A DNA stretch of 64,000 nt from Rhabditoides inermis (Eukaryota > Nematoda > Chromadorea > Rhabditida > Rhabditidae). This document shows positions 37,701 through 52,650 of this stretch, piece after piece; position 1 is the first letter of the stretch; every line of letters begins with the position of its first letter. The stretch spans positions 197,501 to 261,500 of the forward strand of contig CAWZYM010000210.1 of NCBI GenBank assembly GCA_963966185.1, given 5' to 3'. Below the pieces are notes generated by a model that saw only the letters and a list, made by a program, of their open reading frames with translations, did not search any database and had not been told where the DNA came from. A program made the translations under genes and the position numbers.

Positions 37701-40530
37701 TTTTTTTAAATTTTCAGCAGCATCTTTTCAGTCTAAACAGACTGTATATGACTGTCTCGTCTCTCATCGAATCTCGTCTCTCTACATCGACGACAGACAT
37801 CGCAATCAGCTAGAATGAACGACTAAAAGGAAAAGTTGAAATTTGTATAAAGAGTGACCCTTTTTTAAATTTTCAGCAGCATCTTTTCAGTCTAAACAGA
37901 CTGTATATGACTGTCTCGTCTCTCATCGAATCTTGTCTCTCTACATCGACGACAGACATCGCAATCATCTAGAATGAACGACTAAAAGGAAAAGTTGAAA
38001 TTTGTATGAAGAGTGGCCCTTTTTTAAATGTTTAGCAGCACCGTTTCAGTCTGTCCAGACTGTGTATGACTGTCTCGTCTCTCATCGAATCTCGTCTCTC
38101 TACACTGACGACAGACATCGTAATCAGCTAGAATGAGCGACTAAAACGAAAAGTTGAAATTTGTATAAAGAGTGAACCTTTCTAAAATGTTCAGCAGATT
38201 CGTTTTAGTCTGTCCAGACTGTGTATGACTGTCTCGTCTCTCATCGAATCTCGTCTCTCTACATCGACGACAGACATTGTAATCAGCTAGAATGAGCGAC
38301 TAAAACGAAAAGTTGAAATTTGTATAAAGAGTGACCCTTTTTAAAATGTTCACCAGCACCGTTTTAGTCTGTCCAGACTGTGTATGACTGTCTCGTCTCT
38401 CATCGAATCTCGTCTCTCTACACTGACGACAGACATTGTAATCAGCTAGAATGAGCGACTAAAAGGAAAAGTTTAAATTTGTATAAAGAGTGACCCTTTC
38501 TAAAATGTTTACCAGCACCGTTTTAGTCTGTCCAGACTGTGTATGACTGTCTCGTCTCTCATCGAATCTTGTCTCTCTACACTGACGACAGACATCGTAA
38601 TCAGCTAGAATGAGCGACTTAAACGAAAAGTTGAAATTTGTATGAAGAGTGGCCCTTTCTAAAATGTTCAGCAGCACCGTTTTAGTCTGTCCAGACTGTG
38701 TATTACTGTCTCGTCTCTCATCGAATCTCGTCTCTCTACACCGACGACAGACATCGCAATCAGCTAGAATGAGCGACTAAAACGAAAAGTTGAAATTTGT
38801 ATGAAGAGTGACCCTTTCTAAAATGTTCAGCAGCATCGTTTTAGTCTGTCCAGACTGTGTATGACTGTCTCGTCTCTCATCGAATCTCGTCTCTTTACAC
38901 CGACGACAGACATGGCAATCAGCTAGAATGAGCGACTAAAAGGAAAAGTTGAAATTTGTATAAAGAGTGACCCTTTCTAAAATGTTTACCAGCACCGTTT
39001 TAGTCTGTCCAGACTGTGTATGACTGTCTCGTCTCTCATCGAATCTCGTCTCTCTACACCGACGACAGACATCGCAATCAGCTAGAATGAGCGACTAAAA
39101 CGAAAAGTTGAAATTTGTATGAAGAGTGACCCTTTCTAAAATGTTCAGCAGCATCGTTTTAGTCTGTCCAGACTGTGTATGACTGTCTCGTCTCTCATCG
39201 AATCTCGTCTCTTTACACCGACGACAGACATCGCAATCAGCTAGAATGAGCGACTAAAACGAAAAGTTGAAATTTGTATGAAGAGTGACCCTTTCTAAAA
39301 TGTTCAGCAGCACCGTTTCATTCTGTCCAGACTGTGTATGACTGTCTCGTCTCTCATCGAATCTCGTCTCTCTACATCGACGACAGACATCGCAATCAGC
39401 TAGAATGAGCGACTAAAACGAAAAGTTGAAATTTATATGAAGAGTGGCCCTTTTTTAAATGTTCAGCAGCACCGTTTCAGTCTGTCCAGACTGTGTATGA
39501 CTGTCTCGTCTCTCATCGAATCTTGTCTCTCTACACTGACGACAGACATCGTAATCAGCTAGAATGAGCGACTTAAACGAAAAGTTGAAATTTTTATGAA
39601 GAGTGGCTCTTTCTTAAATGTTCAGCAGCACCGTTTCAGTCTGTCCAGACTGTGTATGACTGTCTCGTCTCTCATCGAATCTTGTCTCTCTACATCGACG
39701 ACAGACATCGCAATCAGCTAGAATGAGCGACTAAAAGGAAAAGTTGAAATTTGTATGAAGAGTGGCCCTTTCTAAAATGTTCAGCAGCACCGTTTTAGTC
39801 TGTCCAGACTGTGTATGACTGTCTCGTCTCTCATCGAATCTCGTCTCTCTACACCGACGACAGACATCGCAATCAGATAGAATCAGCGACTAAAAGGAAA
39901 AGTTGAAATTTGTCTAAAGAGTGACCCTTTTTTCAAATCTTCAGCAGCATCTTTTCAGTCTGTCCAGACTGTGTATGACTGTCTCGTCTCTCATCGAATC
40001 TCGTCTCTACACCGACGACAGACATCGCACTCAGATAGAATCAGCGACTAAAAGGAAAAGTTGAAATTTGTTTAAAGAGTGACCCTTCTTTCAAATCTTC
40101 AGCAGCATCTTTTCAGTCTGTCCAGACTGTGTATGACTGTCTCGTCTCTCATCGAATTTCGTCTCTCTGCACCGACGACAGACATCGCAATCAGATAGAA
40201 TCAGCGACTAAAACGAAAAGTTGAAATTTGTATAAAGAGTGACCCTTTCTAAAATGTTCACCAGCATCGTTTTAGTCTGTCCAGACTGTGTATGACTGTC
40301 TCGTCTCTCATCGAATCTCGTCTCTCTACACCGTTGACAGACATCGCAATCAGCTAGAATGAGCCACTAAAAGGAAAAGTTGAAATTTGTATAAAGAGTG
40401 ACCCTTTCTAAAATGTTCAGCAGCATCGTTTTAGTCTGTCCAGACTGTGTATGACTGTCTCGTCTCATCGAATCTCGTCTCTCTACATCGACGACAGACA
40501 TCGCAATCAGCTAGAATGAGCGACTAAAAG
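32480..40530. repeat. 25-monomer (3973-bp) higher-order repeat, two copies
   Basis: Private variants recur exactly 3973 bp apart: gacatggcaatcag (ggcaat at 34941 and 38914), the 4-bp deletion in cgtctcatcg (36488 and 40461), and the dimer at 34486/38459. 3973 is 25 monomers less two bases. This is a recent large duplication. Confidence 0.88.
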
Positions 40531-40599
40531 GAAAAGTTGAAATTTGTATAAAGAGTGACCCTCTCTAAAATGTTCACCAGCACCGCTTTAGTCTGTCCA

Positions 40600-43500
40600 G
40601 ACTGTGTATGACTGTCTCGTCTCTCATCGAGTCTCGTCTCTCTACACCGACGACAGACATCGCAATCAGCTAGAATGAACGACTAAAAGGAAAAGTTGAA
40701 ATTTGTATGAAGAGTGACCCTTTTTTAAATTTGCAGCAGCATCTTTTCAGTCTAAACAGACTGTATATGACTGTCTCGTCTCTCATCGAATCTCGTCTCT
40801 CTACAATAAAGAGTGACCCTCTCTAAAATGTTCACCAGCACCGCTTTAGTCTGTCCAGACTGTGTATGACTGTCTCGTCTCTCATCGAATCTCGTCTCTC
40901 TACACCGACGACAGACATCGTAATCAGCTAGAATGAGCGACTAAAACGAAAAGTTGAAATTTGTATGAAGAGTGGCCCTTTCTTAAACGTTCAGCAGCAC
41001 CGTTTCAGTCTGTCCAGACTGTGTATGACTGTCTCGTCTCTCATCGAATCTTGTCTCTCTACATCGACGACAGACATCGCAATCAGCTAGAATGAGCGAC
41101 TAAAATGAAAAGTTGAAATTTGTATGAAGAGTGGCCCTTCCTTAAACGTTCAGCAGCACCGTTTCAGTCTGTCCAGACTGTGTATGACTGTCTCGTCTCT
41201 CATCGAATCTTGTCTCTCTACATCGACGACAGACATCGCAATCAGCTAGAATGAGCGACTAAAGGGAAAAGTTGAAATTTGTATGAAGAGTGGCCCTTTC
41301 TGAAATGTTCAGCAGCACCGTTTTAGTCTGTCCAGACTGTGTATGACTGTCTCGTCTCTCATCGAATCTCGTCTCTCTACACCGACGACAGACATCGCAA
41401 TCAGATAGAATCAGCGACTAAAAGGAAAAGTTGAAATTTGTTCAAAGAGTGACCCTTTTTTAAATCTTCAGCAGCATCTTTTCAGTCTGTCCAGACTGTG
41501 TATGACTGTCTCGTCTCTCATCGAATCTCGTCTCTCTACACCGACGACAGACATCGCAATCAGCTAGAATGAACGACTAAAAGGAAAAGTTGAAATTTGT
41601 ATGAAGAGTGGCCCTTTCTAAATTGTTCAGCAACACCGTTTTAGTCTGTCCAGACTGTGTATAACTGTCTCGTCTCTCATCGAATCTCGTCTCTCTACAC
41701 CGACGACAGACATCGCAATCAGCTAGAATGAGCGACTAAAAGGAAAAGTTGAAATTTGTATAAAGAGTGACCCTTTCTAAAATGTTTACCAGCACTGTTT
41801 TAGTCTGTCCAGACTGTGTATGACTGTCTCGTCTCTCATCGAATCTCGTCTCTCTACACCGACGACAGACATCGTAATCAGCTAGAATGAGCGACTAAAA
41901 CGAAAAGTTGAAATTTGTATGAAGAGTGGCCCTTTCTTAAACGTTCAGCAGCACCGCTTCAGTCTGTCCAGACTGTGTATGACTGTCTCGTCTCTCATCG
42001 AATCTTGTCTCTCTACATCGACGACAGACATCGCAATCAGCTAGAATGAGCGACTAAAAGGAAAAGTTGAAATTTGTATGAAGAGTGGCCCTTTCTGAAA
42101 TGTTCAGCAGCACCGTTTTAGTCTGTCCAGACTGTGTATGACTGTCTCGTCTCTCATCGAATCTCGTCTCTCTACACCGACGACAGACATCGCAATCAGA
42201 TAGAATCAGCGACTAAAAGGAAAAGTTGAAATTTGTTCAAAGAGTGACCCTTTTTTAAATCTTCAGCAGCATCTTTTCAGTCTGTCCAGACTGTGTATGA
42301 CTGTCTCGTCTCTCATCGAATCTCGTCTCTCTACACCGACGACAGACATCGCAATCAGCTAGAATGAACGACTAAAAGGAAAAGTTGAAATTTGTATGAA
42401 GAGTGGCCCTTTCTAAATTGTTCAGCAACACCGTTTTAGTCTGTCCAGACTGTGTATGACTGTCTCGTCTCTCATCGAATCTCGTCTCTTTACACCGACG
42501 ACAGACATCGCAATCAGCTAAAATGAGCGACTTAAACGAAAAGTTGAAATTTGTATGAAGAGTGACCCTTTTTTTAAATTTTCAGCAGCACCGTTTTAGT
42601 CTGTCCAGACTGTGTATGACTGTCTCGTCTCTCATCGAATCTCGTCTCTCTACACTGACGACAGACATCGTAATCAGCTATGTAGAATGAGCGACTAAAA
42701 GGAAAAGTTGAAGTTTGTATAAAGAGTGACCCTTTTTAAATCTTCAGAAGCATCTTTTCAGTCTGTCCAGACTGTGTATGACTGTCTCGTCTCTCATCGA
42801 ATCTCGTCTCTCTACATCGACGACAGACATCGCAATCAGCTAGAATGAGCGACTAAAAGGAAAAGTTTAAATTTGTATGAAGAGTGGCCCTTTCTAAAAT
42901 GTTCAGCAGCACCGTTTTAGTCTGTCCAGACTGTGTATGACTGTCTCGTCTCTCATCGAATCTTGTCTCTCTTCATCGACGACAGACATCGCAATCAGCT
43001 AGAATGAGCGACTAAAAGGAAAAGTTGAAATTTGTATAAAGAGTGACCCTCTCTAAAATGTTCACCAGCACCGCTTTAGTCTGTCCAGACTGTGTATGAC
43101 TGTCTCGTCTCTCATCGAGTCTCGTCTCTCTACACCGACGACAGACATCGCAATCAGCTAGAATGAACGACTAAAAGGAAAAGTTGAAATTTGTATGAAG
43201 AGTGACCCTTTTTTAAATTTGCAGCAGCATCTTTTCAGTCTAAACAGACTGTATATGACTGTCTCGTCTCTCATCGAATCTCGTCTCTCTACAATAAAGA
43301 GTGACCCTCTCTAAAATGTTCACCAGCACCGCTTTAGTCTGTCCAGACTGTGTATGACTGTCTCGTCTCTCATCGAATCTCGTCTCTCTACTCCGACGAC
43401 AGACATCGTAATCAGCTAGAATGAGCGACTAAAACGAAAAGTTGAAATTTGTATGAAGAGTGGCCCTTTCTTAAACGTTCAGCAGCACCGTTTCAGTCTG

Positions 43501-45600
43501 TCCAGACTGTGTATGACTGTCTCGTCTCTCATCGAATCTTGTCTCTCTACATCGACGACAGACATCGCAATCAGCTAGAATGAGCGACTAAAATGAAAAG
43601 TTGAAATTTGTATGAAGAGTGGCCCTTCCTTAAACGTTCAGCAGCACCGTTTCAGTCTGTCCAGACTGTGTATGACTGTCTCGTCTCTCATCGAATCTTG
43701 TCTCTCTACATCGACGACAGACATCGCAATCAGCTAGAATGAGCGACTAAAGGGAAAAGTTGAAATTTGTATGAAGAGTGGCCCTTTCTGAAATGTTCAG
43801 CAGCACCGTTTTAGTCTGTCCAGACTGTGTATGACTGTCTCGTCTCTCATCGAATCTCGTCTCTCTACACCGACGACAGACATCGCAATCAGATAGAATC
43901 AGCGACTAAAAGGAAAAGTTGAAATTTGTTCAAAGAGTGACCCTTTTTTAAATCTTCAGCAGCATCTTTTCAGTCTGTCCAGACTGTGTATGACTGTCTC
44001 GTCTCTCATCGAATCTCGTCTCTCTACACCGACGACAGACATCGCAATCAGCTAGAATGAACGACTAAAAGGAAAAGTTGAAATTTGTATGAAGAGTGGC
44101 CCTTTCTAAATTGTTCAGCAACACCGTTTTAGTCTGTCCAGACTGTGTATGACTGTCTCGTCTCTCATCGAATCTCGTCTCTCTACACCGACGACAGACA
44201 TCGCAATCAGCTAGAATGAGCGACTAAAAGGAAAAGTTGAAATTTGTATAAAGAGTGACCCTTTCTAAAATGTTTACCAGCACTGTTTTAGTCTGTCCAG
44301 ACTGTGTATGACTGTCTCGTCTCTCATCGAATCTCGTCTCTCTACACCGACGACAGACATCGTAATCAGCTAGAATGAGCGACTAAAACGAAAAGTTGAA
44401 ATTTGTATGAAGAGTGGCCCTTTCTTAAACGTTCAGCAGCACCGCTTCAGTCTGTCCAGACTGTGTATGACTGTCTCGTCTCTCATCGAATCTTGTCTCT
44501 CTACATCGACGACAGACATCGCAATCAGCTAGAATGAGCGACTAAAAGGAAAAGTTGAAATTTGTATGAAGAGTGGCCCTTTCTGAAATGTTCAGCAGCA
44601 CCGTTTTAGTCTGTCCAGACTGTGTATGACTGTCTCGTCTCTCATCGAATCTCGTCTCTCTACACCGACGACAGACATCGCAATCAGATAGAATCAGCGA
44701 CTAAAAGGAAAAGTTGAAATTTGTTCAAAGAGTGACCCTTTTTTAAATCTTCAGCAGCATCTTTTCAGTCTGTCCAGACTGTGTATGACTGTCTCGTCTC
44801 TCATCGAATCTCGTCTCTCTACACCGACGACAGACATCGCAATCAGCTAGAATGAACGACTAAAAGGAAAAGTTGAAATTTGTATGAAGAGTGGCCCTTT
44901 CTAAATTGTTCAGCAACACCGTTTTAGTCTGTCCAGACTGTGTATGACTGTCTCGTCTCTCATCGAATCTCGTCTCTTTACACCGACGACAGACATCGCA
45001 ATCAGCTAAAATGAGCGACTTAAACGAAAAGTTGAAATTTGTATGAAGAGTGACCCTTTTTTAAATTTTCAGCAGCACCGTTTTAGTCTGTCCAGACTGT
45101 GTATGACTGTCTCGTCTCTCATCGAATCTCGTCTCTCTGCACTGACGACAGACATCGTAATCAGCTAGAATGAGCGACTAAAAGGAAAAGTTGAAATTTG
45201 TATAAAGAGTGACCCTTTCTAAAATGTTCAGCAGCACCGTTTTAGTCTGTCCAAACTGTGTATGACTGTCTCGTCTCTCATCGAATCTCGTCTCTCTACA
45301 CCGACGACAGACATCGCAATCAGCTAGAATGAGCGACTAAAAGGAAAAGTTGAAATTTGTATGAAGAGTGGCCCTTTCTAAAATGTTCAGCAGCTTCGTT
45401 TTAGTCTGTCCAGACTGTGTATGACTGTCTCGTCTCTCATCGAATCTCGTCTCTCTGCACTGACGACAGACATCGCAATCAGCTAGAATGAGCGACTAAA
45501 AGGAAAAGTTGAAATTTGTATAAAGAGTGACCCTTTCTAAAATGTTCAGCAGCATCTTTTCAGTCTGTCCAGACTGTGTATGACTGTCTCGCCTCTCATC
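40600..45600. repeat. 2488-bp higher-order repeat, two copies
   Basis: The truncated monomer junction ctacaataaag at about 40803 recurs at 43291, and the private variant aaagggaaaag at 41261 recurs at 43749, both 2488 bp apart. The unit contains one internally deleted monomer, so its length is not a multiple of 159. Confidence 0.88.
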
Positions 45601-46399
45601 GAATCTCGTCTCTCTACATCGACGACAGACATCGCAATCAGCTAGAATGAGCGACTAAAAGGAAAAGTTTAAATTTGTATGAAGAGTGGCCCTTTCTAAA
45701 ATGTTCAGCAGCACCGTTTTAGTCTGTCCAGACTGTGTATGACTGTCTCGTCTCTCATCGAATCTTGTCTCTCTTCATCGACGACAGACATCGCAATCAG
45801 CTAGAATGAGCGACTAAAAGGAAAAGTTGAAATTTGTATAAAGAGTGACCCTTTCTAAAATGTTCAGCAGCACCGTTTTAGTCTGTCCAGACTGTGTATG
45901 ACTGTCTCGTCTCTCATCGAATCTCGTCTCTCTGCACTGACGACAGACATCGTAATCAGCTAGAATGAGCGACTAAAAGGAAAAGTTGAAATTTGTATAA
46001 AGAGTGACCCTTTCTAAAATGTTCAGCAGCACCGTTTTAGTCTGTCCAAACTGTGTATGACTGTCTCGTCTCTCATCGAATCTCGTCTCTCTACACCGAC
46101 GACAGACATCGCAATCAGCTAGAATGAGCGACTAAAAGGAAAAGTTGAAATTTGTATGAAGAGTGGCCCTTTCTAAAATGTTCAGCAGCTTCGTTTTAGT
46201 CTGTCCAGACTGTGTATGACTGTCTCGTCTCTCATCGAATCTCGTCTCTCTGCACTGACGACAGACATCGTAATCAGCTAAAATGAGCGACTTAAACGAA
46301 AAGTTGAAATTTGTATGAAGAGTGACCCTTTTTTAAATTTTCAGCAGCATCTTTTCAGTCTGTACAGACTGTATATGACTGTCTCGTCTCTCATCGAAT

Positions 46400-49300
46400 C
46401 TCGTCTCTCTGCACCGATGACAGACATCGTAATCAGCTAGAATGAGCGACTAAAACGAAAAGTTGAAATTTGTATAAAGAGTGACCCTTTCTAAAATGTT
46501 TAGCAGCTTCGTTTTAGTCTGTCCAGACTGTGTATGACTGTCTCGTCTCTCATCGAATCTCGTCTCTCTACACCGACGACAGACATCGTAATCAGCTAGA
46601 ATGAGCGACTAAAACGAAAAGTTGAAACTTGTATGAAGAGTGGCTCTTTCTAAAATGTTCAGCAACACCGCTTTAGTCTGTCCAGACTGAGTATGACTGT
46701 CTCGTCTCTCATCGAATCTTGTCTCTCTACATCGACGACAGACATCGTAATCGGCTAGAATGAGCGACTAAAACGAAAAGTTGAAATTTGTATAAAGAGT
46801 GGCCCTTTCTAAAATGTTCAGCAGCACCGTTTTAGTCTGTCCAGACTGTGTATGACTGTCTCGTCTCTCATCGAATCTTGTCTCTCTACATCGACGACAG
46901 ACATCGTAATCAGCTAGAATAAGCGACTAAAACGAAAAGTTGAAATTTGTATAAAGAGTGACCCTTTCTAAAATGTTCACCAGCACCGTTTTAGTCTGTC
47001 CAGACTGTGTATGACTGTCTCGTCTCTCATCGAATCTCGTCTCTCTACACTGACGACAGACATCGTAATCAGCTAGAATGAGCGACTAAAACGAAAAGTT
47101 GAAATTTGTATAAAGAGTGACCCTTTCTAAAATGTTCAGCAGCTTCGTTTTAGTCTGTCCAGACTGTGTATGACTGTCTCGTCTCTCATCGAATCTCGTC
47201 TCTCTACACCGACGACAGACATCGTAATCAGCTAGAATGAGCGACTAAAACGAAAAGTTGAAACTTGTATGAAGAGTGGCTCTTTCTAAAATGTTCAGCA
47301 ACACCGCTTTAGTCTGTCCAGACTGTGTATGACTGTCTCGTCTCTCATCGAATCTCGTCTCTCTACACCGACGACAGACATCGCAATCAGCTAGAATGAG
47401 CGACTAAAAGGAAAAGTTGAAATTTGTATAAAGAGTGACCCTTTCTAAAATGTTCAGCAGCACCGTTTTAGTCTGTCCAGACTGTGTATGACTGTCTCGT
47501 CTCTCATTGAATCTCGTCTCTCTACACCGACGACAGACATCGTAATCAGCTAGAATGAGCGACTAAAACGAAAAGTTGAAATTTGTATGAAGAGTGGCCC
47601 TTTCTTAAACGTTCAGCAGCACCGTTTCAGTCTGTCCAGACTGTGTATGACTGTCTCGTCTCTCATCGAATCTTGTCTCTCTACATCGACGACAGACATC
47701 GCAATCAGCTAGAATGAGCGACTAAAAGGAAAAGTTGAAATTTGTATGAAGAGTGGCCCTTCCTTAAACGTTCAGCAGCACCGTTTCAGTCTGTCCAGAC
47801 TGTGTATGACTGTCTCGTCTCTCATCGAATCTTGTCTCTCTACATCGACGACAGACATCGCAATCAGCTAGAATGAGCGACTAAAAGGAAAAGTTGAAAT
47901 TTGTATGAAGAGTGGCCCTTTCTGAAATGTTCAGCAGCACCGTTTTAGTCTGTCCAAACTGTGTATGACTGTCTCGTCTCTCATCGAATCTCGTCTCTCT
48001 ACACCGACGACAGACATCGCAATCAGATAGAATCAGCGACTAAAAGGAAAAGTTGAAATTTGTTCAAAGAGTGACCCTTTTTTTAAATCTTCAGCAGCAT
48101 CTTTTCAGTCTGTCCAGACTGTGTATGACTGTCTCGTCTCTCATCGAATCTCGTCTCTCTACACCGACGACAGACATCGCAATCAGCTAGAATGGACGAC
48201 TAAAAGGAAAAGTTGAAATTTGTATGAAGAGTGGCCCTTTCTAAATTGTTCAGCAACACCGTTTTAGTCTGTCCAGACTGTGTATGACTGTCTCGTCTCT
48301 CATCGAATCTCGTCTCTTTACACCGACGACAGACATCGCAATCAGCTAAAATGAGCGACTTAAACGAAAAGTTGAAATTTGTATGAAGAGTGACCCTTTT
48401 TTAAATTTTCAGCAGCATCTTTTCAGTCTGTACAGACTGTATATGACTGTCTCGTCTCTCATCGAATCTCGTCTCTCTGCACCGATGACAGACATCGTAA
48501 TCAGCTAGAATGAGCGACTAAAACGAAAAGTTGAAATTTGTATAAAGAGTGACCCTTTCTAAAATGTTCAGCAGCTTCGTTTTAGTCTGTCCAGACTGTG
48601 TATGACTGTCTCGTCTCTCATCGAATCTCGTCTCTCTACACCGACGACAGACATCGTAATCAGCTAGAATGAGCGACTAAAACGAAAAGTTGAAACTTGT
48701 ATGAAGAGTGGCTCTTTCTAAAATGTTCAGCAACACCGCTTTAGTCTGTCCAGATTGTGTATGACTGTCTCGTCTCTCATCGAATCTCGTCTCTCTACAC
48801 CGACGACAGACATCGCAATCAGCTAGAATGAGCGACTAAAAGGAAAAGTTGAAATTTGTATAAAGAGTGACCCTTTCTAAAATGTTCAGCAGCACCGTTT
48901 TAGTCTGTCCAGACTGTGTATGACTGTCTCGTCTCTCATCGAATCTCGTCTCTCTACACCGACGACAGACATCGTAATCAGCTAGAATGAGCGACTAAAA
49001 CGAAAAGTTGAAATTTGTATGAAGAGTGGCCCTTTCTTAAACGTTCAGCAGCACCGTTTCAGTCTGTCCAGACTGTGTATGACTGTCTCGTCTCTCATCG
49101 AATCTTGTCTCTCTACATCGACGACAGACATCGCAATCAGCTAGAATGAGCGACTAAAAGGAAAAGTTGAAATTTGTATGAAGAGTGGCCCTTCCTTAAA
49201 CGTTCAGCAGCACCGTTTCAGTCTGTCCAGACTGTGTATGACTGTCTCGTCTCTCATCGAATCTTGTCTCTCTACATCGACGACAGACATCGCAATCAGC

Positions 49301-52300
49301 TAGAATGAGCGACTAAAAGGAAAAGTTGAAATTTGTATGAAGAGTGGCCCTTTCTGAAATGTTCAGCAGCACCGTTTTAGTCTGTCCAAACTGTGTACAT
49401 ATGACTGTCTCGTCTCTCATCGAATCTCGTCTCTCTACACCGACGACAGACATCGCAATCAGATAGAATCAGCGACTAAAAGGAAAAGTTGAAATTTGTT
49501 CAAAGAGTGACCCTTTTTTTAAATCTTCAGCAGCATCTTTTCAGTCTGTCCAGACTGTGTATGACTGTCTCGTCTCTCATCGAATCTCGTCTCTCTACAC
49601 CGACGACAGACATCGCAATCAGCTAGAATGGACGACTAAAAGGAAAAGTTGAAATTTGTATGAAGAGTGGCCCTTTCTAAATTGTTCAGCAACACCGTTT
49701 TAGTCTGTCCAGACTGTGTATGACTGTCTCGTCTCTCATCGAATCTCGTCTCTTTACACCGACGACAGACATCGCAATCAGCTAAAATGAGCGACTTAAA
49801 CGAAAAGTTGAAATTTGTATGAAGAGTGACCCTTTTTTAAATTTTCAGCAGCATCTTTTCAGTCTGTACAGACTGTATATGACTGTCTCGTCTCTCATCG
49901 AATCTCGTCTCTCTGCACCGATGACAGACATCGTAATCAGCTAGAATGAGCGACTAAAACGAAAAGTTGAAATTTGTATAAAGAGTGACCCTTTCTAAAA
50001 TGTTCAGCAGCTTCGTTTTAGTCTGTCCAGACTGTGTATGACTGTCTCGTCTCTCATCGAATCTCGTCTCTCTACACCGACGACAGACATCGTAATCAGC
50101 TAGAATGAGCGACTAAAACGAAAAGTTGAAACTTGTATGAAGAGTGGCTCTTTCTAAAATGTTCAGCAACACCGCTTTCGTCTGTCCAGACTGTGTATGA
50201 CTGTCTCGTCTCTCATCGAATCTCGTCTCTCTACACCGACGACAGACATCGCAATCAGCTAGAATGAGCGACTAAAAGGAAAAGTTGAAATTTGTATAAA
50301 GAGTGACCCTTTCTAAAATGTTCAGCAGCACCGTTTTAGTCTGTCCAGACTGTGTATGACTGTCTCGTCTCTCATCGAATCTCGTCTCTCTACACCGACG
50401 ACAGACATCGTAATCAGCTAGAATGAGCGACTAAAACGAAAAGTTGAAATTTGTATGAAGAGTGGCCCTTTCTTAAACGTTCAGCAGCACCGTTTCAGTC
50501 TGTCCAGACTGTGTATGACTGTCTCGTCTCTCATCGAATCTTGTCTCTCTACATCGACGACAGACATCGCAATCAGCTAGAATGAGCGACTAAAAGGAAA
50601 AGTTGAAATTTGTATGAAGAGTGGCCCTTCCTTAAACGTTCAGCAGCACCGTTTCAGTCTGTCCAGACTGTGTATGACTGTCTCGTCTCTCATCGAATCT
50701 TGTCTCTCTACATCGACGACAGACATCGCAATCAGCTAGAATGAGCGACTAAAAGGAAAAGTTGAAATTTGTATGAAGAGTGGCCCTTTCTGAAATGTTC
50801 AGCAGCACCGTTTTAGTCTGTCCAAACTGTGTATGACTGTCTCGTCTCTCATCGAATCTCGTCTCTCTACACCGACGACAGACATCGCAATCAGATAGAA
50901 TCAGCGACTAAAAGGAAAAGTTGAAATTTGTTCAAAGAGTGACCCTTTTTTTAAATCTTCAGCAGCATCTTTTCAGTCTGTCCAGACTGTGTATGACTGT
51001 CTCGTCTCTCATCGAATCTCGTCTCTCTACACCGACGACAGACATCGCAATCAGCTAGAATGGACGACTAAAAGGAAAAGTTGAAATTTGTATGAAGAGT
51101 GGCCCTTTCTAAATTGTTCAGCAACACCGTTTTAGTCTGTCCAGACTGTGTATGACTGTCTCGTCTCTCATCGAATCTCGTCTCTTTACACCGACGACAG
51201 ACATCGCAATCAGCTAAAATGAGCGACTTAAACGAAAAGTTGAAATTTGTATGAAGAGTGACCCTTTTTTAAATTTTCAGCAGCATCTTTTCAGTCTGTA
51301 CAGACTGTATATGACTGTCTCGTCTCTCATCGAATCTCGTCTCTCTGCACCGATGACAGACATCGTAATCAGCTAGAATGAGCGACTAAAACGAAAAGTT
51401 GAAATTTGTATAAAGAGTGACCCTTTCTAAAATGTTCAGCAGCTTCGTTTTAGTCTGTCCAGACTGTGTATGACTGTCTCGTCTCTCATCGAATCTCGTC
51501 TCTCTACACCGACGACAGACATCGTAATCAGCTAGAATGAGCGACTAAAACGAAAAGTTGAAACTTGTATGAAGAGTGGCTCTTTCTAAAATGTTCAGCA
51601 ACACCGCTTTAGTCTGTCCAGACTGTGTATGACTGTCTCGTCTCTCATCGAATCTCGTCTCTCTGCACCGATGACAGACATCGTAATCAGCTAGAATGAG
51701 CGACTAAAACGAAAAGTTGAAATTTGTATAAAGAGTGACCCTTTCTAAAATGTTCAGCAGCTTCGTTTTAGTCTGTCCAGACTGTGTATGACTGTCTCGT
51801 CTCTCATCGAATCTCGTCTCTCTACACCGACGACAGACATCGTAATCAGCTAGAATGAGCGACTAAAACGAAAAGTTGAAACTTGTATGAAGAGTGGCTC
51901 TTTCTAAAATGTTCAGCAACACCGCTTTAGTCTGTCCAGACTGTGTATGACTGTCTCGTCTCTCATCGAATCTCGTCTCTCTACACCGACGACAGACATC
52001 GCAATCAGCTAGAATGAGCGACTAAAAGGAAAAGTTGAAATTTGTATAAAGAGTGACCCTTTCTAAAATGTTCAGCAGCACCGTTTTAGTCTGTCCAGAC
52101 TGTGTATGACTGTCTCGTCTCTCATCGAATCTCGTCTCTCTACACCGACGACAGACATCGTAATCAGCTAGAATGAGCGACTAAAACGAAAAGTTGAAAT
52201 TTGTATGAAGAGTGGCCCTTTCTTAAACGTTCAGCAGCACCGTTTCAGTCTGTCCAGACTGTGTATGACTGTCTCGTCTCTCATCGAATCTTGTCTCTCT

Positions 52301-52650
52301 ACATCGACGACAGACATCGCAATCAGCTAGAATGAGCGACTAAAAGGAAAAGTTGAAATTTGTATGAAGAGTGGCCCTTCCTTAAACGTTCAGCAGCACC
52401 GTTTCAGTCTGTCCAGACTGTGTATGACTGTCTCGTCTCTCATCGAATCTTGTCTCTCTACATCGACGACAGACATCGCAATCAGCTAGAATGAGCGACT
52501 AAAAGGAAAAGTTGAAATTTGTATGAAGAGTGGCCCTTTCTGAAATGTTCAGCAGCACCGTTTTAGTCTGTCCAAACTGTGTATGACTGTCTCGTCTCTC
52601 ATCGAATCTCGTCTCTCTACACCGACGACAGACATCGCAATCAGCTAAAA
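46400..52650. repeat. 9-monomer (~1432-bp) higher-order repeat, at least three copies
   Basis: The variant aatggacgac occurs at about 48191, 49627 and 51059, and gcaccgatgacag at 48479, 49915 and 51347 (spacing 1436 and 1432 bp). One copy has a small insertion near 49396 that explains the 4-5 extra bases. A partial unit follows at 51665. Confidence 0.88.
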